Shown piece by piece: positions 8,362 through 16,607 of a DNA stretch of 64,000 nucleotides (positions are counted from its first letter, which is position 1; the number at the start of each line of letters is the position of its first letter). The stretch covers positions 806,001 to 870,000 of the forward strand of contig CAXXXL010000003.1 in assembly GCA_963666505.2 (NCBI GenBank), read 5' to 3'. The notes beneath the pieces were generated by a model. The model saw nothing but the letters and a program-made list of their open reading frames with translations, made no database searches and had not been told where the DNA came from. The translations under genes and the position numbers were made by a program. Source of the DNA: JABGQS01 sp963666505 (GTDB lineage Bacteria > Bacillota > Clostridia > Christensenellales > SZUA-584).

Positions 8362-9153
8362 ATGGTTGAATTACAGTTTAAAAAGCTTAGACGGTTTAAC
8401 GTAATTATGGGCGGGCTTCATTTACTACAAGGCATTGCTATGATTTTTTTAGCGACTACAGTAATCCAGAACATTGCAGAGTTTTCCCCTAAGATCACGC
8501 AATTCTATTTGAGTTATAGCATGCAAACGCAGTCCTTGGAAACGACATCAAGAGTCTTATTTGAGTTGCCTTTTGGAATTCTAGTAGCGGTATTCCTCCT
8601 GCTGTCAGCTGTAGCCCATGCTTTAATATCTATACCGAAAAAACTTAATGAAAAATATAATAGTGACTTATCAAAAGGTATAAACAAGTTTAGATGGTTT
8701 GAGTACGCACTAAGTTCTTCGGTGATGATTGTTCTGATATCTACACTATTCGGGATTTACGACATTGGATCACTTATTCTGATTTTCGTTGTTAATGCTT
8801 CGATGAATTTGTTCGGCTTGGTAATGGAGCAGTTAAACTCGAAGAGAACTGATGGAAAAACAAACTGGGGGCCATTCGTTTGGGGTTCTATTGCAGGCAT
8901 AGCTCCTTGGGTTGTAATCTTGATTTATATGTTTGGAACAGGGAACCTGGATATGGTACCTTGGTTTGTATGGGCCATTGTAGGAACATATTTTGTCGCT
9001 TTTAACACATTCCCGATTAATATGATACTACAATATAAGAAAGTTGGTAAATGGAACGATTATTTATACGGAGAAAGAACATATATTGTACTTAGCCTAG
9101 TAGCAAAATCCATATTAGCTTGGTTGGTTTTGTTTGGTGCAATGCAGCCATAA
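8362..9153 (+). CDS. Heliorhodopsin 1 (module A)
   Basis: This 263-aa protein has seven hydrophobic segments. Its motifs match heliorhodopsins. The retinal Schiff-base lysine is Lys249 in helix 7 (SLVAKSILAW). The helix-3 counterion is Glu114 in RWFEYALSSS. His20 and His86 match the two conserved His of the cytoplasmic cavity. Conserved MNLFGLVMEQLN and FNTFPINMILQYKKVG segments also fit. Heliorhodopsins are light-sensing retinal proteins with inverted topology and generally without pump activity, known mostly from monoderms. A GGAG ribosome site precedes the ATG. It is the last gene of the module, followed by a hairpin. No retinal-forming dioxygenase is in the window. Confidence 0.93.
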   Translation: MVELQFKKLRRFNVIMGGLHLLQGIAMIFLATTVIQNIAEFSPKITQFYLSYSMQTQSLETTSRVLFELPFGILVAVFLLLSAVAHALISIPKKLNEKYNSDLSKGINKFRWFEYALSSSVMIVLISTLFGIYDIGSLILIFVVNASMNLFGLVMEQLNSKRTDGKTNWGPFVWGSIAGIAPWVVILIYMFGTGNLDMVPWFVWAIVGTYFVAFNTFPINMILQYKKVGKWNDYLYGERTYIVLSLVAKSILAWLVLFGAMQP

Positions 9154-9205
9154 TAAAACCGCAATCTGGTAAACTTTATAATTAATAGTATTCAGTATTT
9201 ATAAG

Positions 9206-9245
9206 GGCTACAACTGGCTTCAATGAGTTGTGGTCAGTTGTAGCC
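9206..9245 (+). terminator. Hairpin terminator after heliorhodopsin 1
   Basis: GGCTACAACTG (9206-9216) pairs with CAGTTGTAGCC (9235-9245). No long T run follows. The module B copy has a compensating pair change (G-C to A-T), supporting a selected RNA stem. Confidence 0.7.
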
Positions 9246-9290
9246 TCCTTAAGATGAGTATTGTCAGAATTCCAAAAGTGGAGATATAAA

Positions 9291-10271
9291 ATGATTCGAA
9301 ACCAGTGGTATGGAATACTAGATGCCAAAGAACTAAAAGGAAACAAACCAATTGGCGTTACAAGACTTGGAGAAAAACTTGTATTATGGAAAGATTCAAG
9401 CGGTAAGGTCAGTTGTCTTTTTGATCAGTGCTGCCATAGAGGGGCTGCCCTCAGCGCGGGTAAAGTAATCCATGATACTATAAATTGTCCTTTTCATGGG
9501 TTTGCCTATAACCCAAACGGTAAAGTTACGCGAATACCCGCTAACGGCAAAAACGCGCCAATAGCTGATAGATATTCTGTTAACTCATACAAAGTTGAGG
9601 AGAAATACGGGTTTATATGGCTATGGTACGGAGAGGAAAAAGATCAGCTTCCCGAGATACCTTTCTTCGAATATTTAAGAGAGGGTTTTTCATATGGTGG
9701 ATTTTCGGAAGTTTGGTCGGTTCATTATACAAGAGCGATTGAGAATCAACTTGATGTGGTCCATTTGCCATTCGTTCATGAGAATTCAATTGGCCGAGGA
9801 AATAGATCTTTAGTAAATGGTCCTGTTGTAAAATGGAAAGATAATCTAATGACCTTTTACGTTGACAATGTTGTTGATGATGGAATAACAAAGCCTTTGA
9901 AACCAAATGAAATCGAAGATTATGAGAGCTTATTTAGTCTTCAGTTTCAGATGCCAAACATGTGGCAAAACCGGATAAGTAAAGACGTAAGAATTGTGGC
10001 GATTTTTGCTCCGATTGATGATAGCAATACTCGTATTTATTTAAGGTTTTATCAGAAATTTATAAGAATTCCCGTATTGAGACAATTGGTTAACAATCTT
10101 AGCAATATTGGTAATAAGATCATTCTACACCAAGACAGAAGAGTTGTTTTAACACAAAGACCGATTAAATCTGAGTTAAAAATGAACGAGAATCTTATTC
10201 AAGGAGATTCGCCAATTATTGAGTACCGCAAGAGAAGAGCTATGCTTAAAGGTGAATTAAAGCACGATTGA
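9291..10271 (+). CDS. Rieske non-heme iron oxygenase, alpha-subunit type
   Basis: The N-terminal Rieske domain carries CCHRGAAL and CPFHGF cluster motifs (about residues 45-75). The catalytic mononuclear iron site shows the classic arrangement NQLDVVHLPFVHEN (Asp, His, His). Such enzymes hydroxylate or demethylate aromatic, chlorophyll-related or steroid-like substrates using electrons from a ferredoxin. The ATG at 9291 with GGAG upstream is preferred over TTG 9261. The gene lies directly after module A, whose Rieske ferredoxin might serve it. There is no counterpart after module B. Substrate unknown. An O2-using enzyme suggests at least microaerobic exposure. Confidence 0.85.
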   Translation: MIRNQWYGILDAKELKGNKPIGVTRLGEKLVLWKDSSGKVSCLFDQCCHRGAALSAGKVIHDTINCPFHGFAYNPNGKVTRIPANGKNAPIADRYSVNSYKVEEKYGFIWLWYGEEKDQLPEIPFFEYLREGFSYGGFSEVWSVHYTRAIENQLDVVHLPFVHENSIGRGNRSLVNGPVVKWKDNLMTFYVDNVVDDGITKPLKPNEIEDYESLFSLQFQMPNMWQNRISKDVRIVAIFAPIDDSNTRIYLRFYQKFIRIPVLRQLVNNLSNIGNKIILHQDRRVVLTQRPIKSELKMNENLIQGDSPIIEYRKRRAMLKGELKHD

Positions 10272-10335
10272 GCAAATCCAAAATTCAGTTGACGTTTAAA
10301 GGTTGGGGTAACTATGAGCAAGAAAGGTGATATCT

Positions 10336-11040
10336 ATGAGCAAGCGACTTAAAATTGCGCTGATAATTATAATAACGGTTGTAGCTATATTAGTTGGCGG
10401 CTTCTTTATTTATGTTTCTGATTTTTACAGAGCTGATGATGTGGCAATTGAAGTCATGCAAAGCGATTCAGAAATAAGTATTCAAGATAATTATATACTT
10501 CTATCGCCTGCAGCACCCAGCGATACAGCGCTAATCTTTTATCCTGGCGCAAAGGTAGAATATATTGCTTATTTACCTATCTTGGAAAAGATCAAAGAAA
10601 GCTGCGGGATTACGTGTATCCTTGTTAAAATGCCTTTTAATATGGCTATTTTCGATTCGAATGCCGCAGATAATATTATTGACAAGTATCCTGATATTAA
10701 AAACTGGTATATAGGTGGTCACTCAATGGGCGGAGCTATGGCCAGCAGTTATGCCTCTAATCATAAGGATAAGATAAAGGGATTAATCTTGATGGGCGCT
10801 TATATATATGGCGACTATTCGGATCAAAACACGCTAACTGTTTATGGCACTTTTAACTCAAGTGTAGCTGAAAAGATAGACTACACTCAGAATATTGTCG
10901 TTATCCAAGGCGGTAATCATGCCCAATTCGGTAATTACGGTAAGCAAAAAGGAGACCCAGACGCCACGATCTCCAGCGAAGAGCAACAAAATATTACAGT
11001 GGAAGCAATCAAGGGATTCTTAGATAAAAGTAGTAATTAA
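10336..11040 (+). CDS. Membrane-anchored alpha/beta hydrolase
   Basis: An N-terminal signal-anchor (IALIIIITVVAILVGGFFIY) is followed by an alpha/beta hydrolase domain. The nucleophile elbow is GGHSMGGA and a C-terminal His lies in GGNHAQFG. The enzyme is probably an extracytoplasmic esterase or lipase-like hydrolase of the family often annotated as alpha/beta hydrolase with a short chain. ATG 10336 follows AAAGGTGA. The sequence CTATGAGCAAG is repeated just upstream (about 10313), where a 12-codon frame could be read, most likely a local duplication. It shares its strand with the preceding oxygenase gene. Confidence 0.75.
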   Translation: MSKRLKIALIIIITVVAILVGGFFIYVSDFYRADDVAIEVMQSDSEISIQDNYILLSPAAPSDTALIFYPGAKVEYIAYLPILEKIKESCGITCILVKMPFNMAIFDSNAADNIIDKYPDIKNWYIGGHSMGGAMASSYASNHKDKIKGLILMGAYIYGDYSDQNTLTVYGTFNSSVAEKIDYTQNIVVIQGGNHAQFGNYGKQKGDPDATISSEEQQNITVEAIKGFLDKSSN

Positions 11041-11062
11041 GTCATGAGAAAGGGTAAGTTGT

Positions 11063-11266
11063 ATGAATTATTTATGGGGCAGTTTGATGGTGGTGATAGG
11101 TCTTTTTCTATTTATTTCAGCTCTTAGAAAAAGTGAATTTATCATTTATAAACTACTCGTAGCCAGAAGTAAGATGCTGTGGGGAGAACATGTACATATT
11201 TTTTATATTGTAATCGGTATTATTCTAATGGGATTAAGTTTGCTATTCTTTTTTAACATCTGGTGA
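11063..11266 (+). CDS. Small two-helix membrane protein
   Basis: A 67-aa product with two hydrophobic segments (about 3-19 and 46-65) separated by a basic linker. The ATG follows GAAAGGG, 22 bp after the hydrolase stop, so it is likely co-transcribed. I do not recognise a family. Confidence 0.55.
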   Translation: MNYLWGSLMVVIGLFLFISALRKSEFIIYKLLVARSKMLWGEHVHIFYIVIGIILMGLSLLFFFNIW

Positions 11267-11306
11267 TATGCTTGAAAATCCCTATTAATTATTGGTTTTA
11301 CAAAAC

Positions 11307-11400
11307 GCACACCCCCTTGAAGAAAATGCACACCCCTTGCTTTGAATCGTTGAAAGTTAGACAAGGGGTGTGCATTTTATCAATTTGTTGTACTTTAGCC
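11307..11400 (+). repeat. Palindromic repeat, copy 1 of 4
   Basis: About 94 bp with two GCACACCCC direct repeats and a stem ATGCACACCCCTTG (11326-11339) / CAAGGGGTGTGCAT (11362-11375), followed by the conserved tail CAATTTGTTGTACTTTAG. Other copies are at 16514, 24028 and 50734. Stem bases covary between copies. No coding potential. It resembles a non-autonomous mobile element (MITE-like). Confidence 0.85.
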
Positions 11401-11405
11401 AAGAT

Positions 11406-11435
11406 AAGTGGACAGCTATTATTGGTTGTCCACTT
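11406..11435 (+). terminator. Hairpin downstream of repeat copy 1
   Basis: AAGTGGACA (11406-11414) pairs with TGTCCACTT (11427-11435), followed by TATTTA. Terminator-like, and it separates the module A genes from the recombinase genes. Confidence 0.5.
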
Positions 11436-11504
11436 TATTTATATCTAAATAAATGGTAAGATGAATCAACTGAAAACTTAAATCAATAACGGAGAAAATT
11501 GACT

Positions 11505-11840
11505 ATGAATAGCGCTTCAAACCAAAAAAGAATTGCGTTTGGATATAACCGTAATGAAGCAAATAAAATAGAGCTACACCTAGGGCAAGCTGCAGCAGTT
11601 GAACTAATCTACAAGTCTTATATTGGCGGAATGAGTATAGCGGAAATTGTCGGAATGCTCGAAGGTATCGCAGCCCCATCACCTCAAAATAAACCAAAGT
11701 GGGGTAAGCAGGCCATAGCAAATACACTATCTAACCCCCATTATCTAGGTGATGATAATTACCCGAAAATCATTGACTTCGAATTATTTAATGAGGTCCA
11801 AGAACTCAAAGCTAAGCGTAAACCAAATTTAAAGGCATAG
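11505..11840 (+). CDS. Short recombinase-domain protein
   Basis: About 111 aa resembling only the central recombinase domain of large serine recombinases (FGYNRNEANKIEL, AAVELIYKSYIGGMSI, NTLSNPHYLGDDNYPKIID). There is no catalytic resolvase domain. Such short proteins are seen directly upstream of serine recombinases in clostridial elements, where they may act as accessory factors. ATG 11505 is preferred over TTG 11499. The stop lies 4 nt before the next recombinase start (GTG 11845), so they form one operon. Its partner is a pseudogene. Confidence 0.65.
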   Translation: MNSASNQKRIAFGYNRNEANKIELHLGQAAAVELIYKSYIGGMSIAEIVGMLEGIAAPSPQNKPKWGKQAIANTLSNPHYLGDDNYPKIIDFELFNEVQELKAKRKPNLKA

Positions 11841-11844
11841 TGAA

Positions 11845-12678
11845 GTGCGCATACTTCGAGTAGCAGCTTATTGCCGTGTTAGTAAAATACAGGATGAACA
11901 ATACAGCAGCTTACAGGCACAAACTAAATATTATTCAAAATATATATACAGCAGATGTGATTGGGAGTTTGCTGGAGTGTATGCTGATCGGGCTTCGGGA
12001 CGATGCAATATGAAAATGCCAAAATTTCAAGACATGATGAGCGCATGCAGAGAAGGGCTAATTGATCTAATACTCGTAAAATCAATCAGCCGGTTTGGCC
12101 GCAACACTCTAGAAATGCTGCTAGCCTTTAATGAGCTGAAAACTTTAAATGTTGATGTCAAGTTTGAAGTTGAAAATCTGAGTCTAAGAGACCCAAAATC
12201 AATGTTGTTGATGACGATTTATTCAGCTCTAGCACAAGAAGAAAGTGAAACTAGAAGTTATAACATTCGTTGGGGTATTCGGCAAGGATTCAAGAATGGT
12301 ACATCCGGATTTCTTCATTGAACATGCTATGGTTACAGAAAAGCGAATAACGGGGCTTTGACTATTAATGCAGAAGAAGCGGACGTTATAAAGCAGGTAT
12401 ACTGCTGGAGGGCTGAAGGAGACTCATTGAGGAGGATATCAGCAAAATTAAAAGAGCGTAACATCTTGGCCCCGAGAGGTGGTGAAACATGGGGGCCGGA
12501 AACATTGCGCAAGGTTCTTGCTAACGAAAAATATACAGGTAATGTATTCCTTCAAAAGACTTATGTGAAAGATGTTTTGAGCGGGAAGCAAACAATTAAC
12601 AAAGGTCAACTAGATCAATATCTCGTTTTAAGTAATCATCCTTCTATTTTTTCTAATTATTTTAAATTGATTTACTGA
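11845..12678 (+). pseudogene. Large serine recombinase, interrupted by in-frame TGA and 3' truncated
   Basis: The frame opens with YCRVSK (nucleophile Ser) and continues through SRFGRNT and LAQEESE. It meets TGA at 12319-12321 in GTSGFLH(stop)TCYGYRK, then continues in the same frame through the recombinase domain (EADVIKQVYCW, LANEKYTGNVFLQKTY) to 12678. The alignment with intact paralogs suggests a lost CGA or similar codon. The homology ends abruptly after LSNHPSI, so the zinc ribbon and coiled coil are missing. It is two-way broken and unlikely to be active. TGA is a normal stop elsewhere in the window. Confidence 0.85.
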
Positions 12679-12716
12679 GCCTCTTTGAGCTCTTTAGTAT
12701 TACTGGGCGTAAGTCA

Positions 12717-13670
12717 TTATCCTTCCACATAAGGTTGTAGCCATTCAATCAATATTTCCGGAGTCACTCTCCCGTAGTATATGAAATCTTCATCTTCATC
12801 ATATATAAATGTCTGCAATATAGCCGGTTCATTACCGAGTATCAAACCCTGCGCTACAACCTTGCCGGTGGCCGCTTCGCGCAGTGTCACCGTACGTTCT
12901 TCGCGGACCCTTTTACCGGTTATACCGCCGCTGTAATCGACTGACTCAATCTCAACGTCTTTGATCTGATCCCAGCAAAGCACAAGCTCGATCGATGCGG
13001 GCTCTCCGAGCGCGCGCCACGCTTCGGGCATCAGCGCGTTCCAGTTGGGCGGGTCGTCTTCAGCCGGTTCAGCACGAAAGCCGGAAAACGGGCGTTCATC
13101 CGTTATGATCACGGGGTGGATTCCAGATGTGTCCGGCTCGTATGCTGCAGCGGAAAACCCCTTCCCGGAAATTACCGGCTGTACATAATTTACATTAATT
13201 TCGATCAATCCACCGTTCGCGACTTCCTCCCGGTCGATATACTTCATCAGCACTTGTGCTGAACTCACGGCGCCGATCTTGCACAGCGAATCAAGCGCAA
13301 TGGATTCAAGCATCGAATCGCTCAAAGCATCCGCCAGCGCATCCGCCGCCCTTTGGTCTTTGATATCGCCGAGTATGCCTGCCGTAAATCAGCGGATATT
13401 CACGTTTTTGTCGCTCAGCGCACCGATTAGCGGCTCGACTGCAGGAGCGCCGATGTCCTCAAGCGCCTGTATCGCTGCTTCTCGTCTCGCAATCGAAACT
13501 TCGCTGCTCTCTTCGTCATTGTCATAGCCAAGCGCAGCGATCAACCCTTTGATGTCTCCCTCTTCCTTGAGCTTCTCGATATCCGGTGCACCACCGCAAC
13601 CTGAAAGCAAAACCATACTGAAAATCATAACCATTGCAAACAAAAACACACTTGTTTTATATGACTTCAT
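12717..13670 (-). pseudogene. HEAT-repeat lipoprotein interrupted by one in-frame TGA
   Basis: The N-terminus is a lipoprotein signal (VFLFAMVMIFSMVLLSGCGG, lipobox Cys). HEAT-like repeats follow, such as AAIQALEDIGAPAVEPLIGAL. TGA at 13389-13391 interrupts the frame after KNVNIR, and the same frame then continues FTAGILGDIKDQRAADALADAL to the stop at 12717. A Trp or Arg codon was probably lost. The downstream 202-aa part contains a beta-rich domain of unknown role. HEAT lipoproteins are cell-surface scaffolds. The start lies 4 nt after the stop of the preceding minus-strand frame (13674), implying coupling. Confidence 0.75.
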
Positions 13671-13673
13671 AAC

Positions 13674-14030
13674 CTAACTCCCGGAATTATTCTTGATAGA
13701 ATTTTGATAAATTTGGTAGCTTATTGCCTGGTCGGTGGGTATAGCGTCGGTTCTTTTTAACCCTTGCGATAATTCGCCCGTGCTCGTTGCTACTTTGATA
13801 CTTAGGTTGTTCGAGAGGACTTTAAGGATTTCTTTCCCGCTTTTTATGTCATCTTTGTAGAAAATGCCAGCTTTCTTTGTTTCGCTTATTATAAAAACAG
13901 GTTTAAACAATGTGTAAATAGCGTGTCTGATATAAAGACTGCGATTATATTTCTCTGCCATCCCTCTGCCGGAAAAGTATTGTTCAAAATGGGGACACTT
14001 ATCCCATATCAGGCTGAGATGCTCCCGCAA
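13674..14030 (-). CDS. Unknown protein, 5' end probably cut by IS3 insertion
   Basis: A 118-aa frame without recognisable domains, soluble and mixed alpha/beta in composition. It can be read further upstream without a stop toward the IS3 end at 14061, and the visible start would be a TTG lacking a clear ribosome site. This suggests that the true N-terminus was removed by the insertion. It is immediately upstream of, and probably co-transcribed with, the broken HEAT lipoprotein. I cannot assign a function. Confidence 0.4.
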   Translation of the reverse strand: MREHLSLIWDKCPHFEQYFSGRGMAEKYNRSLYIRHAIYTLFKPVFIISETKKAGIFYKDDIKSGKEILKVLSNNLSIKVATSTGELSQGLKRTDAIPTDQAISYQIYQNSIKNNSGS

Positions 14031-14060
14031 ACATGTCCAAATAATTGAACTTTGCCCAAA

Positions 14061-14474
14061 GGGAGTGTGTTAAAATTTCGGACAGTATGGTAAGAGAGTA
14101 TAATAGACAATACAGGAGGAAAAACCATGTCGAAGAAACGAAACAAATACGACGAGGATTTAAGATCAATGAAGTCAAATTAAGCTATGCCAGTTCAAAA
14201 ACAGTTAAAGAAATCGCCTTTGATTTAGGCATAGCAGAAAACTTGATGTATAACTGGCGAAAGAAATACAACAAAGATGGAGACAAGACACCATATACCA
14301 CAATAGAAGAGGAAGTCAAGAAGCTTCGTTTGGAGAACGCTGAACTAAAAATGGAGCGTGATATGTTAAAAAAAGCCGCGGCCTACTTTGCGAAGCTCCA
14401 GAAGTAAAGTATTACTTTATCAGGGAGCATCCAGAATATCCCGAATCAAAGTGGGCTAAACAACTCGAAGTATC
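14061..14474 (+). mobile_element. IS3-family element, truncated copy 1 (orfA plus start of orfB)
   Basis: The left inverted repeat GGGAGTGTGTTAAAATTTCG starts at 14061. An AGGAGG and ATG (14127) begin orfA as MSKKRNKYDED, but a one-base loss shifts it out of frame after GACGAGGA. The rest of the HTH and leucine zipper is read in another frame (SYASSKTVKEIAFDLGIAE ... MERDMLKKAAAYFAKLQK, stop 14407). orfB begins YYFIREHPEYPESKWAKQ and is cut at about 14474. The copy at 55150-56398 carries the identical frameshift. Confidence 0.85.
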
Positions 14475-14977
14475 TGACCTTGCCACACAGAACTGGCTAA
14501 TGAAACGAGATTGCGGCTTTTGGATTTCAGCAAGCGCATACAAAACTCTATATTCGCGCATTAAAACCGATGAAACCATTTGGCGATACAAGCAATATTG
14601 GCTGCAAAAAATCAACTTCTTATCTTTTATCTATGGGTTTGCTAAATCAGAAGATCGTAATTTTTAGCGCTACTATCCTCTAATGCAAATGGAGCGAAAC
14701 CGCGAACAGCGCCCATTCGGGCCGGCATTGCGGATCAAAGCCAGGACGCTTTACAAAAAGAATGTTGGATGATATAATCAATCCAATCACAGTTTTTTTA
14801 TTTGAAGAATTTTGTGCAGCATCTTCAGCAATACAACATGGACATGACTGTGTGCCCGCCCGGATATTCCGACAAATTGACTCATCACGTAAACGATTTA
14901 GATAAACCAAACAGTGAAAATCGCATCATTGCAGTTGCATAAGGCTAAGAAAAATATGGATAAAGGCAGGTGCTGCT
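14475..14977. other. Region without intact gene upstream of the isomerase gene
   Basis: About 500 bp containing short broken frames, none recognisable. Its clear signals are a promoter at 14750-14778 and an inverted repeat flanking the -10 box. Three small pieces look weakly coding but are interrupted, so old gene debris is likely. Confidence 0.5.
14750..14786 (+). promoter_or_regulatory. Promoter with operator-like inverted repeat around the -10 box
   Basis: TTTACA (14750-14755) and TATAAT (14773-14778) are 17 nt apart. The -10 box lies inside an inverted repeat TTGGAT-N10-ATCCAA (14765-14786). This is a typical repressor arrangement and would control the isomerase gene 190 nt downstream. 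Confidence 0.6.
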
Positions 14978-16357
14978 ATGAGTATGTGCAAAGCCAAGAT
15001 TGGGCTGATTTGTGTTGGCCGTGAAGGGGAACGGCTGGATATCGCGCAGCAGATACTGTTGGCTGCCGTGCAAGGGCTGCAGACTGCCGGTCTGGAGCTG
15101 GTCAACCGTGACACGCATCTGATTCTTGACGGGCAGCAAGTGCTGGAAGAAGCAAAGAAAGTATGTGATTTGGGTGCGGACTGCATTGTTTATCTGCCGG
15201 CCACATGGATTAACGCACCTCAGATCATCGACGTTATTATGCAGATTGGGCTTCCGTATGGTGTTTGGGGCGTGCAGGAAGCCGCCCCGTTTACATCAGT
15301 CGGGGCAAATGTGCTTCACGGAACGCTGGAAGAGCTGGGGATGAAACACAAATTGTTTTATTCGGATGTTGCAGATGAGGCCGAAGTACTGCGGGAAATC
15401 GTCTGTTTTGCACGTGCCGCTATGGTGGCTCAAAAACTTAAATATTCAAGGCTCGGGTTGATCGGCGGCAAGAGCATCGGGGCATACCCCACCGCCGCAG
15501 ACCCGCTGCAAATTAAAAAAATATTTGGTATTGAGATCGAACATATCGATCAGCTGGTACTGCTTGAAGAAGCGCGGGCTGTCAGCGATGAAACAGCAAG
15601 GGAGCTGGCCGAGCCGTTCGTATCAAAATATGGGGGTATCGACGCGCCTGAGCAAACGGTTCTACGATCCATGAAGGTCTACGCAGCACTCGGCAAAATA
15701 CTGAAAGATTACTCGTTGGATTATGCAACGGTCAAATGCCTGGGTGAGTTTATCAACACGTACGTTTCCTGTTGTGCAGCCATTTCGGAAATGAACAATC
15801 GCGGTATCGTTATTGCATGCCAAGGGAACCTCAACGCAACCATCTCCATGCAGATATTTAAACTCTTGTCCGACCAAGGGTCGATCATGGCCGACGTGAA
15901 TGTTATCCATAAAAAAACCAAGGTTGCAATGATGATCAACTGCGGAACGATGGCTACTTCGCTTGCCCGCGACGAATCCAAAATCCACTGGGCGCAGCAG
16001 TACGAATATATGTGTGCTGCGCGCTGGGATGAAACGGAAGAAACGGTGCGTTCTGCACGCGGGATCTGCCCGACATTCTGCGCCAGGCCCGGCAAAGTCA
16101 CGTTCGGCACACTGGGGCGTATTTGCGGAGAGTACGTTATGCACATTGCTTCTGGCGAAGCCTTTGAGCAGCCGATAAAAGTGTTTGAAAAAGACAAAGC
16201 GATTTGGCCGCATGCTTACATTCAGCTTGAGTGTGACCCAAAAGCTTTTTATGCGAATATACGCTCAAACCACAGTGTTGTTGGCTACGGTGATGTGAAA
16301 AACGAGCTGCTGGAATTCTGCGAACTGATGGATATCCGCCCCATGCTCAATGAATAA
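14978..16357 (+). CDS. L-fucose/L-arabinose isomerase family protein
   Basis: This 459-aa protein resembles the FucI/AraA-like isomerase superfamily. It has an N-terminal domain with alternating strands and helices (KIGLICVGREGERLD, GADCIVYLPATWINAPQIID) and a central segment with GNLNATISMQIFKLLSDQG and MADVN. The C-terminal region holds HSVVGYGDV. Family members interconvert aldoses and ketoses with a divalent metal, and the substrate of this branch is not assigned. An AGGTG lies upstream of the ATG. The gene is isolated between IS debris, with its own regulated-looking promoter. It may belong with the dehydrogenase/GntR sugar genes at 51-64 kb. Confidence 0.72.
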   Translation: MSMCKAKIGLICVGREGERLDIAQQILLAAVQGLQTAGLELVNRDTHLILDGQQVLEEAKKVCDLGADCIVYLPATWINAPQIIDVIMQIGLPYGVWGVQEAAPFTSVGANVLHGTLEELGMKHKLFYSDVADEAEVLREIVCFARAAMVAQKLKYSRLGLIGGKSIGAYPTAADPLQIKKIFGIEIEHIDQLVLLEEARAVSDETARELAEPFVSKYGGIDAPEQTVLRSMKVYAALGKILKDYSLDYATVKCLGEFINTYVSCCAAISEMNNRGIVIACQGNLNATISMQIFKLLSDQGSIMADVNVIHKKTKVAMMINCGTMATSLARDESKIHWAQQYEYMCAARWDETEETVRSARGICPTFCARPGKVTFGTLGRICGEYVMHIASGEAFEQPIKVFEKDKAIWPHAYIQLECDPKAFYANIRSNHSVVGYGDVKNELLEFCELMDIRPMLNE

Positions 16358-16421
16358 CGCTGTTTGGGATACGCTTTTTGTCCACCCACTCCTGTGAGGG
16401 GTTTCAAAGCCAAGTGCTTCA

Positions 16422-16513
16422 GGGACCGTGTTAAAATATTAGACAATTTGCTAAGATGGAAAGACTAATAAATAGCTATTCCAAGCGTTTATAGTAACTG
16501 AAAGTTTTGAATA
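16422..16513 (+). repeat. IS-end relic next to repeat copy 2
   Basis: GGGACCGTGTTAAAATATTA followed by a GACAATTTGCTAAGATGG-type segment resembles the IS3-like ends. About 90 bp are shared with 50642-50733, including TTCCAAGCGT and ATAGTAACTGAAAG. Both relics lead straight into a copy of the palindromic repeat. Confidence 0.65.
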
Positions 16514-16607
16514 TGCACACTCCTGGAATCAAATGCACACCCCCTACCGCAAATCGTTAAATTTTAGACTAGGGGTGTGCATTTTATCAATTTGTTGTAC
16601 TTTAGCC
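16514..16607 (+). repeat. Palindromic repeat, copy 2 of 4
   Basis: Same architecture as 11307-11400. The stem is ATGCACACCCCCTA / TAGGGGTGTGCAT, so its inner pairs differ from copy 1 in a compensated way. The right end runs directly into serine recombinase codons (Gln-Glu-Glu-Ser), so this copy marks the breakpoint that removed the recombinase N-terminus. Confidence 0.85.

Larger units (their letters stand above)
6376..9250. repeat. Duplicated heliorhodopsin module, copy A
   Basis: This block of four genes plus the trailing hairpin is repeated at 17738-20613 in the same order and orientation with almost constant spacing (offset 11362-11363 bp). Protein sequences are nearly identical. Similarity fades just left of 6376 and shortly after 9250. 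Copy A is followed by a Rieske oxygenase gene, copy B by DUF454, katG and perR. Confidence 0.95.

Noticed and set aside
6376..9153. Proton-pumping rhodopsin energy system
   Set aside because: The seven-helix proteins carry heliorhodopsin motifs rather than the DTE/DTD-type pump motifs, and no retinal biosynthesis gene is present.
10315..10353. 12-codon leader peptide before the alpha/beta hydrolase
   Set aside because: It arises from a short direct repeat (CTATGAGCAAG). No attenuator structure or conserved residues are seen.
11845..13670. Use of TGA as a sense codon (alternative genetic code)
   Set aside because: Several intact genes end in TGA, and conserved Trp positions in heliorhodopsins and KatG are encoded by TGG. 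The two TGA-broken frames also show truncation or lie beside IS debris.
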